A DNA stretch of 9,769 bases. Origin: an uncultured Rhodospirillales bacterium (GTDB lineage: Bacteria; Pseudomonadota; Alphaproteobacteria; Rhodospirillales; Defluviicoccaceae). The stretch spans positions 1-9,769 of the forward strand of contig CAKZLS010000054.1 of the NCBI GenBank assembly GCA_937127205.1. The letters are read 5' to 3'. The notes below the pieces were generated by a model. It saw nothing but the letters and a program-made list of their open reading frames with translations. It searched no databases and was not told where the DNA came from. Of the stretch, positions 1 through 6,800 are shown piece after piece. Numbering within the stretch: position 1 is the first letter of the stretch; each line of letters starts with the position of its first letter. Both the position numbers and the translations under genes were made by a program.

Positions 1-534
1 CGGGTGCTGGTCCAGGCGATCGCGATAGCCGCGGGTGTCGAAACCGAGCAGGCTTGAGATGAGCAAACGAATGGTGGCTTTGTGCGAGACGACGAGGACC
101 GTCTGACCCTCGTGCTTGACGACGATCTCGCGGATGACCGGCAGCGAGCGGGCCAGCACATGGAGGCCGGACTCGCCGTCCTCCGGCGCGAAGGTGAAGG
201 GATCGGCCTCCCAGGCCTCGTATTCCGTTGCGTGAGCCGCCTCCACTTCCGCCCGGGTCATGCCTTCCCAGCGGCCGTGGTCGATTTCACGGAGACCGTC
301 GACGGGCTGCGGGACAAGCTCGTGGGGGGCAACCGCCAGCGTCGCCGTTTCCACCGTGCGCTTCATCGGGCTGCAATAGACCGCCGCCAATTTTTCACTC
401 TCCAGCCGCTTGGCGAGTCCTCGCGCCTGGTTTCGGCCCTCGTCGGATAGGTCCACGTCCGTCGCGCCCGCGAATCGGTCCTCGGCGGAGAGCGTCGTCG
501 CGCCGTGCCGAACCAGAAATAGCCGTGTTGTCAT
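1..534 (-). CDS. Histidine phosphatase family protein (phosphoglycerate mutase-like), 3' end beyond the window
   Basis: Cytoplasmic phosphohydrolase of the histidine phosphatase (phosphoglycerate mutase-like) superfamily. The catalytic histidine forms a phosphohistidine intermediate. The 178 visible codons run open from an ATG at 534 to the window edge. The RHG signature is at residues 9-11 (context LVRHGATTL), so H10 is the predicted nucleophile. A second arginine, R59, lies in SPMKRTVETA. The acid/base glutamate E83 is in REIDHGRWEG, and the second catalytic histidine H151 is in VVSHKATIR, where many relatives have SHGG. The start is supported by an AAAGGA ribosome-binding site 7 bases upstream. 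The substrate cannot be told from sequence: candidates include sugar phosphates, cobalamin-pathway phosphate esters and phosphoglycerate. The gene lies directly after the glpKDF terminator, so it may be read by readthrough. Family is sure, specific function unknown. Confidence 0.9.
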   Translation of the reverse strand, partial: MTTRLFLVRHGATTLSAEDRFAGATDVDLSDEGRNQARGLAKRLESEKLAAVYCSPMKRTVETATLAVAPHELVPQPVDGLREIDHGRWEGMTRAEVEAAHATEYEAWEADPFTFAPEDGESGLHVLARSLPVIREIVVKHEGQTVLVVSHKATIRLLISSLLGFDTRGYRDRLDQHP

Positions 535-550
535 GCCAACGTCCTTTCCC

Positions 551-589
551 AAAAAAAGCGGAACGGGAGAACCCGATCTCCCGTTCCGC
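551..589 (-). terminator. Intrinsic terminator of the glpKDF operon
   Basis: On the minus strand a perfect 13-bp stem (GCGGAACGGGAGA paired with TCTCCCGTTCCGC, positions 589-577 and 570-558) with a 6-base loop is followed directly by seven T residues (557-551). It lies 39 bases after the glpF stop codon. There is no T-run on the other side, so it works for leftward transcription only. The T-run ends only a few bases before the Shine-Dalgarno sequence of the next gene (1-534, minus). Confidence 0.93.
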
Positions 590-627
590 CCTTAGATACC
601 TGCCCGGGTCAGGGGAGGCCAGCCGAA

Positions 628-1362
628 CTAACGGAAATTGATGTTTGTGGGGTCCTGAAGGGCGAGATAAAGCGCCGCCGCGAGCGCGCCGCCGATGATC
701 GGCCCGACCACGGGGATCCAGGCGTACCCCCAGTCACTATCCCGTTTCCCGCCGGGCATGGGCAAAATGGCATGAATGATGCGCGGGCCGAGATCGCGGG
801 CCGGATTTATGGCGTATCCCGTCGTCCCGCCGAGACCGAGGCCGATGGCCAGCACGAGCAGGCCGACGGGCAGCGCGTCGAGAGCGCCGAGACCGAAGAT
901 CGACACCGCCAGGAACAGCACGCTGAACACAAGAACGAAGGTGCCGATGATCTCGCAGATCAAATTCGACGCGGTGCCGCGGATCGCGGGGCCGGTGCAG
1001 AAGCACGCCAGCTTGAGATCCTTGTCTTCGGTCTTGCCGAAGTGCTGATTGTAGAACACCCACACCAGGGCCGCGCCGATAAAGGCGCCGAGGAATTGCG
1101 CGATGATGTAGAGCGGGACCATGGCCCACTCGAACTTGCCGGCGATGGCGAGAGCGATGGTGACCGCCGGATTGATGTGGGCGCCGCTGAACGCCGCCAC
1201 CGTGAACACGGCGACGAACACCGCCATGCCCCATCCCCAGGTAATGACGATCCAGCCGCCTCCCTCGCCTTTCGTGCCGGCCAGTACGACGTTGGCGACC
1301 ACGCCGTTCCCCAGAAGAATGAGAATGGCGGTGCCGATAAGCTCGCCCAAAAATGGCGTCAT
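628..1362 (-). CDS. glpF: Glycerol uptake facilitator (aquaglyceroporin) GlpF
   Basis: Inner-membrane channel of the MIP/aquaporin family that lets glycerol diffuse into the cell. It is 244 aa, slightly shorter than the E. coli protein. Both pore motifs are present: NPA at 64-66 (context SGAHINPAVT) and NPA at 186-188 followed by R189 and D190 (GYAINPARDLGPR). The Asp after the second NPAR is the usual mark of the glycerol-conducting branch rather than strict water channels. Six hydrophobic segments are visible at about 5-25, 38-58, 82-104, 132-154, 163-182 and 215-236. The ATG at 1362 is chosen because GGGAGG lies 7 bases upstream and the protein then begins at the normal family start; the open frame extends upstream but shows no conservation there. 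It is the last gene of glpK-glpD-glpF, 83 bases after glpD, and is followed by a strong terminator. Confidence 0.95.
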   Translation of the reverse strand: MTPFLGELIGTAILILLGNGVVANVVLAGTKGEGGGWIVITWGWGMAVFVAVFTVAAFSGAHINPAVTIALAIAGKFEWAMVPLYIIAQFLGAFIGAALVWVFYNQHFGKTEDKDLKLACFCTGPAIRGTASNLICEIIGTFVLVFSVLFLAVSIFGLGALDALPVGLLVLAIGLGLGGTTGYAINPARDLGPRIIHAILPMPGGKRDSDWGYAWIPVVGPIIGGALAAALYLALQDPTNINFR

Positions 1363-1445
1363 TGTTGATCCTCCCTTGCCGTGTTCGTCGTTACACCCGT
1401 TCGGCGAGATGCCTCCGCCACCGCCGCGGCCGACGGTCCGGAACA

Positions 1446-3089
1446 CTACGCCGCAGGGGTATCGGTATCGTTTGCAGTGGTATTGTCGCCGAAGTACTCG
1501 TCGATCTTTTCGTGTGCCTGATCGCCGAACATGATCTGACAGGCTTCGAGCAGACCCGGCGACTGGCGGATATCTTCGCGGCGGACCACCAGCGCGATCT
1601 TCGAGCGCCGGCGCAGGAAGTCTTCCAGCTTGACGATCATCTCGCGCTGGGCCTTCAGATTGACCTCGCACCGGGTGTACTCGGTTTCCTTAATCAATAC
1701 CTCCGCCTCGCTCGGATCGGCGCGAATGTGCTCAAGAAGTTCGAAAGCTTCCAATCCGTACCGCCGCCAAAAGCGCGACGTCAGTTTCTCCGTCGACGCG
1801 GGATCGGTCAGGTCATCGAGGTTCATCAATTTGGCGCGATGCTCGAACTCCTCGCGAAGTTCTTTCGGCGGCTCGCCATACCACTTGTGGTTCGGGTACG
1901 GGATGTCGATACCCATGCGCGCCACGTACTCGCTGATCTCGTCGCCGACGTTGACGCAATCGGTGTGCTTGCCGCCGAAGATGCTGAGGTGCTTGTCGGC
2001 TTGATTGATGTCGACCGCGTGCTTGCGCGACAGCTGGAGAAAATCGCGCCCCTCTCCGGCCTCGCCCTTCAACGCCAAGGGCCGCACGCCCCAGCGCTCG
2101 GCGATGATGTCATCTTTTGTCAGGGGCTTCGCAAGGCTCAGACGCTTGTTGATATTGTCGAGAACGAAATCTCGATCCTCGTCCGTGACCTCCGAATACG
2201 GCGTGTCGACCGGCGTGTCCGTCGTGCCGATGCACGTCCTCGCTCCCATGGGAATGACGAAGAACAGCCGCCCGTCGGTGGCGAAGAACGCCAGCACGCG
2301 CGTGTGGGGCGTCAACCGATCGACGATCAGATGGATACCCTTGGAGAAGGCATGATGATGCTCGGTCTTCTGCCCAGTCAGGGTGTTGTGTTCGTCGGCG
2401 AACGGACCGGCGGCGTTGATCAGCACCTTCGAGCGGATCTCGAACTCGCAACCGTCGATGACATTGCGGGCCTTGGTGACCCAAAGGCCTTCCGAGTTGC
2501 GCGCGCCACCGAGCGATTCCACATAGTTTGCCGCCGCGCAGCCGCTGTTCATGGCCGAACGAATGAAACCGAAGACGAACCGGGAATCGTTGTCGTGAAG
2601 GTATGCGTCCGAATATTCGAACCCGCCCACGCCTTTCTCCGCCGCGACCACCGGTTCCTCTTGCTTCATCTGATCCTTGGAGAGCAGCCTCGGGGTCCGG
2701 GTGAAGCCGTTTCCGAACAACCAGTACAGCCAGGTTCCCGCGTACAGCTTCAGCCGGCTGTGGCGAAATCCTTGCGGTATGGTGGTGAAGAACCGGATTT
2801 CCTGGACAATGGACGGAAAACTTCGGATCAAATGGTTACGCGACAGGCATAGCTTCCGAACCAAGGCGAAATCAAAGGTTTCCAGGTATTTGATGCCGCC
2901 CCAGGCGAGGTTGGATGATTCCTGGCTGGTGAAGCAGGCAAAGTCGCCTCGATCGATCAACGCGACCTTCGCGCCCTTTCCGGCCAATGCGGCGGCCGAT
3001 ACCGCGCCGTTTATCCCGCCACCGATCACCAGGACGTCGAAAACGTCCTGGCCCAGTCTTTCTATGTTCGTCTGTCTCAGCTGATCCAT
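1446..3089 (-). CDS. glpD: FAD-dependent glycerol-3-phosphate dehydrogenase GlpD
   Basis: Membrane-associated flavoenzyme that oxidises sn-glycerol-3-phosphate to dihydroxyacetone phosphate and passes electrons to quinone; second step of glycerol catabolism. From the ATG at 3089 the protein has 547 aa, typical for the family. The dinucleotide-binding motif VIGGGINGA is at residues 21-29 (glycines 23, 25, 28), with an acidic strand end IDRGD at 45-49. A second FAD contact region IGTTDTPVD is at 287-295, and SIFGGKHTDCVNVGDE lies near 369-384. The start at 3089 has GGGGAG 9 bases upstream. An in-frame ATG at 3119 (10 aa longer) has no comparable site and is less likely. The usual HGG(L/I)RYLE motif reads WGGIKYLE here (63-70), a notable variation. 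The neighbours glpK (42 bases upstream) and glpF support the substrate; another polyol-phosphate oxidoreductase of the DAO family is the alternative. Confidence 0.9.
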   Translation of the reverse strand: MDQLRQTNIERLGQDVFDVLVIGGGINGAVSAAALAGKGAKVALIDRGDFACFTSQESSNLAWGGIKYLETFDFALVRKLCLSRNHLIRSFPSIVQEIRFFTTIPQGFRHSRLKLYAGTWLYWLFGNGFTRTPRLLSKDQMKQEEPVVAAEKGVGGFEYSDAYLHDNDSRFVFGFIRSAMNSGCAAANYVESLGGARNSEGLWVTKARNVIDGCEFEIRSKVLINAAGPFADEHNTLTGQKTEHHHAFSKGIHLIVDRLTPHTRVLAFFATDGRLFFVIPMGARTCIGTTDTPVDTPYSEVTDEDRDFVLDNINKRLSLAKPLTKDDIIAERWGVRPLALKGEAGEGRDFLQLSRKHAVDINQADKHLSIFGGKHTDCVNVGDEISEYVARMGIDIPYPNHKWYGEPPKELREEFEHRAKLMNLDDLTDPASTEKLTSRFWRRYGLEAFELLEHIRADPSEAEVLIKETEYTRCEVNLKAQREMIVKLEDFLRRRSKIALVVRREDIRQSPGLLEACQIMFGDQAHEKIDEYFGDNTTANDTDTPAA

Positions 3090-3131
3090 GAAGGCAGGCT
3101 CCCCGTGCTTGCAGGTCATTCAGACATCGTC

Positions 3132-4643
3132 TCAGTCGTCGTCGGTGGCCCAACCCTTGGCGCGATCGACAGCTTTCAGCCACCGCTCCTGCAATGCATT
3201 CCGAGCGGAGTCGCCCATCGAAGGCGCGTATCGCTCCGAAAGCTGCCATTTCTCGGCGAGTTCTTCCCGGCTTTCCCAAAAGCCCGTGGCGAGCCCGGCC
3301 AGATAGGCCGCGCCCAAGGCCGTCGTTTCGGAAATTTTGGGAACCTCGACGGCCACGCCGAGGATGTCGGCCTGAAATTCCATGAGGAAGCGGTTCGCGG
3401 ATGCGCCGCCGTCGCAGCGGAGCTCCTTCAAGTGAATGCCGGAGTCTCGTTCCATGGCCTCGACCACGTCGCGGGTCTGGTAGCACATGCTTTCAAGCAC
3501 CGCGCGCGCCAAATGGGCTCGGGTGGTGCCGCGTGTCGCGCCGAGCAGGGTGCCGCGGGCATAGGGATCCCAATGGGGAGCGCCAAGTCCGGCGAGTGCA
3601 GGCACGAAGTAGACGCCTTCGTTGTTGGGGAGCGAGCGCGCCAGAGCCTCCGTTTCCGCCGCCGTCTTGATGATGCCCAAACCGTCCCGCAGCCACTGGA
3701 CGCCGGCGCCGGTGATGAAGATGGCGCCCTCCAGCGCATACTCGACGGGATCGTCCCCGACACCCCAGGCGATGGTGGTTAGGAGGTTTTCCCTACTCTT
3801 CACCGCTTCGTTGCCGGTGTTCATCAAAACGAACGAGCCAGTGCCGTAGGTGTTCTTGGCGAGACCCGGGCTGTAGCAGGCCTGACCGAACAAGGCCGCC
3901 TGCTGGTCGCCGGCAATACCCGAAACCGGGATGTCGCGGGTTCCAAAGAACTTGCCGGCATCGGTGTGGCCATAGACGCAGGATGACGGCTTGACCTCGG
4001 GCAGGATCTCCTTCGGGATGTTCATCAACTCCAGCAATTCGTCATCCCACTGCAATTCGAAGATGTTGTAAAGCAGTGTCCGCGACGCATTGGAGTAGTC
4101 GGTAACGTGGGACTTGCCACCAGTGAGATGCCAGACCAGCCACGAGTCGATGGTGCCGAAGGCGATTTCGCCGTTTTCCGCCCGTTGGCGGAGCCCCGGC
4201 ACGTTGTCGAGCATCCACTTCACCTTGGTCCCGGAGAAATAGGCGTCGATGACAAGGCCTGTCTTTTCACGAACCTTTTGTTCCAGACCGCGCGCTTTCA
4301 ACTCGTCACAGTAGGCCGCCGTTCGCCGATCCTGCCAGACGATGGCGTGGTGAACCGCCTCTCCCGTCTTGCGGTCCCAAAGGACGGTGGTTTCGCGCTG
4401 GTTGGTAATGCCGATGGCGTTGAGGTCGGTGGCGCTGATTCCTGAGGATTCCAATGCTTCCCCGATCACCGAAAGGGTCACGCGCCAGATCTCGTCGGCA
4501 TCGTGTTCGACCCAACCCGGTCGTGGGAAGTGCTGGGTAAATTCCGAATACGCACGACCCCTTATGCTGCCATCGTGATCGAAAATAAGGACGGTGGAAC
4601 CGGTCGTGCCTTGATCGATGGAAAGGACGAATTCCTCGGCCAT
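3132..4643 (-). CDS. glpK: Glycerol kinase GlpK
   Basis: Cytoplasmic FGGY-family kinase that phosphorylates glycerol with ATP to sn-glycerol-3-phosphate, trapping it in the cell. It has 503 aa, the normal family length. The N-terminal phosphate-binding motif DQGTTGST is at 10-17. Glycerol-contact residues R83 and E84 (GITNQRETTVLWD), W103 (IVWQDRRT), Y135 and D246 (GIAGDQQAALFGQ) match the E. coli enzyme closely in position. The second FGGY region YGTGSFVLMNTG follows at about 266-277, and the C-terminal ATP site DGGASANRFLMEFQAD is near 415-430. R236 of the fructose-1,6-bisphosphate loop (GTR) is also conserved, so allosteric inhibition is possible. The ATG at 4643 has GGGAGGAG about 7 bases upstream. 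It is the first gene of the leftward glpKDF operon, and its promoter region faces the glpV-like gene. Confidence 0.97.
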   Translation of the reverse strand: MAEEFVLSIDQGTTGSTVLIFDHDGSIRGRAYSEFTQHFPRPGWVEHDADEIWRVTLSVIGEALESSGISATDLNAIGITNQRETTVLWDRKTGEAVHHAIVWQDRRTAAYCDELKARGLEQKVREKTGLVIDAYFSGTKVKWMLDNVPGLRQRAENGEIAFGTIDSWLVWHLTGGKSHVTDYSNASRTLLYNIFELQWDDELLELMNIPKEILPEVKPSSCVYGHTDAGKFFGTRDIPVSGIAGDQQAALFGQACYSPGLAKNTYGTGSFVLMNTGNEAVKSRENLLTTIAWGVGDDPVEYALEGAIFITGAGVQWLRDGLGIIKTAAETEALARSLPNNEGVYFVPALAGLGAPHWDPYARGTLLGATRGTTRAHLARAVLESMCYQTRDVVEAMERDSGIHLKELRCDGGASANRFLMEFQADILGVAVEVPKISETTALGAAYLAGLATGFWESREELAEKWQLSERYAPSMGDSARNALQERWLKAVDRAKGWATDDD

Positions 4644-4754
4644 TTGGGTCTCCTCCCAATGTTAAAGCTGCGTTCGCGTTTACGCTTTTTCGCAGACTAC
4701 ATACATACAACCGACGGTCGAAACTATGAAAACTCCTCGTTGGAGCATCGTCTC

Positions 4755-4783
4755 TTGCGACCGCAGCCGGACGTGATTATTCT
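4755..4783 (+). promoter_or_regulatory. Possible promoter of the glpV-like gene
   Basis: TTGCGA (4755-4760) and TATTCT (4778-4783) are separated by 17 bases and each matches the sigma-70 consensus at 4 of 6 positions. The predicted start, near 4790, falls inside the TTCGAA at 4787-4792. It would overlap the predicted leftward glpKDF promoter, so the two could not be occupied by polymerase at the same time. This is a weak call. Confidence 0.3.
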
Positions 4784-4785
4784 GT

Positions 4786-4819
4786 TTTCGAAATTATACT
4801 TCAGGGCAGTGCATGACAA
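4786..4819 (-). promoter_or_regulatory. Predicted sigma-70-type promoter of glpKDF
   Basis: On the minus strand a perfect TATAAT (4798-4793) is preceded by TTGTCA (4819-4814). The 15-bp spacer is shorter than ideal. Transcription would start near 4786, giving a leader of about 140 bases before glpK. A TTCGAA palindrome (4787-4792) sits directly after the -10 box and another (4825-4830) just behind the -35 box, the positions expected for repressor sites. This is inferred from sequence alone. Confidence 0.45.
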
Positions 4820-4869
4820 TCGAATTCGAACACAACCAATCAAAAATGTAACAAGTTTCAGTTTCGAAA
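4786..4869. promoter_or_regulatory. Three TTCGAA palindromes at 38-bp intervals, candidate GlpR operators
   Basis: TTCGAA occurs at 4787-4792, 4825-4830 and 4863-4868. The outer two are extended to TTTCGAAA. The start-to-start distance is exactly 38 bp in both cases. The sites overlap or flank the predicted start points of both divergent transcripts. DeoR-family repressors are known to use multiple spaced operators and looping; that GlpR binds here is inference. Confidence 0.4.
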
Positions 4870-4908
4870 TCGTACCTTGACCTTTTAACCGTCCACAGGG
4901 AGGACGCC

Positions 4909-6696
4909 ATGAACAAGTTTAGCGCAACCGGTCGAAAGGTCAGGAGCGCCGTTGACCGTCGGACCGTTTTGAAGGGCGCAGGCGCGCTTGGCTTGGCGGC
5001 TGTTTCACTGCCCTCGTCGGCGCATGCACAAGCCGATGGCGCGCGCCTCTCCGCCGCCGAACGCTGGGCGAAAGTGGAGTTCCAGCCGTCGACACTGACA
5101 CACGATGAGCAAATGGATGAAATGGCGTTCTTTGCTCGGGCCGCCGCCCCGTTTCGCGGCCAGCAGATCTATGTCGCGTCGGAATCCATTAATACTCACG
5201 ATTACGAGGCCAAAATTCTGACGCGCGCCTTTCGCGAGATCACCGATATCAGCGTGGTGCACGAGGTGCTTCGCGAGGGCGAACTTGTGGAACGGCTGCA
5301 AAAGCAGATGCGCACTGGCCGCAATCTATACGATGCCTACGTCAACGATTCAGACCATATCGGCACCCATTTCCGCGCCGACAGCGCCGTGCCCATCAGT
5401 GATTGGATCGCCGGCGACGGCGCCGAATTCACCCTGCCGACCCTGGACCTTAACGATTTCATTGGTCTGAGCTTCGTCACCGGGCCGGACGGTAAGGTCT
5501 ATCAACTCCCCGATCAGCAATTCGCCAATCTCTATTGGTTCCGGCATGACTGGTTTCAACGCGACGACCTGCGTGAGCGGTTTCGAAACCGATACGGCTA
5601 TGAATTAGGCGTCCCGATCAACTGGAAGGCGTACGAGGACATCGCCGACTTCTTCACTAACCATGTCAAGCAGATCGACGGTGAACGCGTTTACGGTCAC
5701 ATGGACTACGGCGACCGCGATCCCTCCCTCGGGTGGCGCTTCACCGATGCCTGGCTGGGCATGGCGGGGGTCGGCGATAAGGGCCTTCCCAATGGAATCC
5801 CGGTGGATGATTGGGGAATCCGCGTCGAGGATTGCCATCCGGTCGGCTCAAGCGTTAGCCGAGGCGGTGCCACCAACAGCCCGGCGGCGGTCTACGCGCT
5901 TCGCAAGTACATAGAGTGGCTAGACAAATATGCCCCGCCGGAAGCGCGCAAGATGACCTTCTCGGACGCGGGTCCGGTGCCCGGCCAGGGCGATATTGCC
6001 CAGCAGGTGTTCTGGTACACGGCCTTCACCGCCGACCTGTTGAGGCCGGAATTGGCCGTCATGAACGAGGACGGGACGCCGAAATGGCGGATGGCGCCCT
6101 CGCCTCATGGGGCCTATTGGGAAGAAGGTATGAAGCTCGGTTATCAGGACTGCGGCGCCTGGACACTGCTGGCCAGCACGCCGACGCCACGTCGCCAAGC
6201 CGCGTGGCTGTATGCCCAGTTCACCACCTGCAAAAGCGTGTCCCTCAAGAAGACGCTCGTGGGTCTCACTCCCATACGTCAAAGCGATCTGATGTCCGAA
6301 GCGATGACCGAAGCGGCACCGCGCCTCGGAGGACTGGTGGAATTCTACCGCAGCCCGGCGCGGGTCGCCTGGACACCGACGGGAACGAACGTGCCGCATT
6401 ACCCTGCCCTCGCGCAGCTGTGGTGGTCGCGGATCGCAACGGCCGTGCAAGGCGGAGCCAACCCTCAGGCGGTCATGGATAATCTGGCGGCCGCTCAGGA
6501 CGACTTGTTGGGACGGATCGCGCAAGCCGGTGTGACTAAGAGATGCGCGCCGCAGCTGGCGGAGGCCATTGATCCCGAAGAATGGCTGAAACGGCCAGGT
6601 GCGCCCAAGCCCGCTCTCGCGGACGAAGAAGGACAGGGCAGGACCATGGACTATGAAGATCTACTGCGAACCTGGAGCGCGGGTCAGCCCGCGTAA
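4909..6696 (+). CDS. glpV: GlpV-like glycerol ABC transporter substrate-binding protein, Tat signal
   Basis: Periplasmic receptor of an ABC sugar/polyol transporter, 595 aa, closely resembling rhizobial GlpV of the GlpSTPQUV glycerol importer as I remember that family. The N-terminus carries a Tat-type signal: RR at 17-18 in DRRTVLK, a hydrophobic stretch at about 22-35, and a likely cleavage site after AHA (38-40). The mature domain shows long family-typical stretches: ESINTHDYEAK near 92-102, NDSDHIGTHFR at 146-156, QLPDQQFANLYWFR at 199-212, MNEDGTPKWRMAPSPHG at 385-401, and FYRSPARVAWTPTG later. AGGGAGGA lies 4 bases before the ATG. The gene is divergent from glpKDF and convergent with glpR. 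No permease or ATPase gene is adjacent, unlike the rhizobial operon, so it is an orphan component here unless partners are encoded elsewhere. Glycerol as ligand is inferred from family and location. Confidence 0.88.
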   Translation: MNKFSATGRKVRSAVDRRTVLKGAGALGLAAVSLPSSAHAQADGARLSAAERWAKVEFQPSTLTHDEQMDEMAFFARAAAPFRGQQIYVASESINTHDYEAKILTRAFREITDISVVHEVLREGELVERLQKQMRTGRNLYDAYVNDSDHIGTHFRADSAVPISDWIAGDGAEFTLPTLDLNDFIGLSFVTGPDGKVYQLPDQQFANLYWFRHDWFQRDDLRERFRNRYGYELGVPINWKAYEDIADFFTNHVKQIDGERVYGHMDYGDRDPSLGWRFTDAWLGMAGVGDKGLPNGIPVDDWGIRVEDCHPVGSSVSRGGATNSPAAVYALRKYIEWLDKYAPPEARKMTFSDAGPVPGQGDIAQQVFWYTAFTADLLRPELAVMNEDGTPKWRMAPSPHGAYWEEGMKLGYQDCGAWTLLASTPTPRRQAAWLYAQFTTCKSVSLKKTLVGLTPIRQSDLMSEAMTEAAPRLGGLVEFYRSPARVAWTPTGTNVPHYPALAQLWWSRIATAVQGGANPQAVMDNLAAAQDDLLGRIAQAGVTKRCAPQLAEAIDPEEWLKRPGAPKPALADEEGQGRTMDYEDLLRTWSAGQPA

Positions 6697-6800
6697 ATGA
6701 GCTTTTGGCAAACCACTTATGTTCGGAAGTGAAGTCGACTTTCGAAAAGCATCGTAATTGAATGATCTTGCGATGGCTCTAAGATGGTGATTAAAATTCG
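6697..6800. other. Convergent gap between glpV and glpR
   Basis: This 104-bp AT-rich gap separates two converging genes. It holds a 10-bp palindrome AAGTCGACTT (6732-6741) and a TTCGAA (6741-6746) right beside it. I see no convincing intrinsic terminator in either direction: the complementary GCTTTT/AAAAGC pair (6702-6707 and 6745-6750) has a long loop and no T-run. Confidence 0.5.

Noticed and set aside
1363..1445. GC-rich glpD-glpF gap as a REP-like element or regulatory hairpin.
   Set aside because: It holds a GCCGCGGC palindrome and GC repeats, but I found no strong extended stem and no second copy in the window.
1363..1671. N-terminal extension of glpF by 103 residues upstream of the ATG at 1362.
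   Set aside because: It would overlap the end of glpD. The ATG at 1362 has a strong ribosome-binding site and starts exactly where GlpF proteins normally begin.
1353..2852. A 499-codon plus-strand open frame opposite glpD.
   Set aside because: It is antisense to a glpD reading frame with clear FAD-binding motifs. Its translation is Arg/Ala/Val-rich with no recognisable domain, as expected for antisense frames in GC-rich genes.
3090..3119. Ten-residue longer glpD start at 3119.
   Set aside because: There is no good ribosome-binding site there, whereas GGGGAG is well placed for the ATG at 3089. It remains possible because it lies only 12 bases after the glpK stop.
6702..6750. Possible terminator between glpV and glpR from the GCTTTT/AAAAGC pair.
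   Set aside because: The six-base arms are separated by a 37-base loop with no T-run, so this is not a convincing intrinsic terminator.
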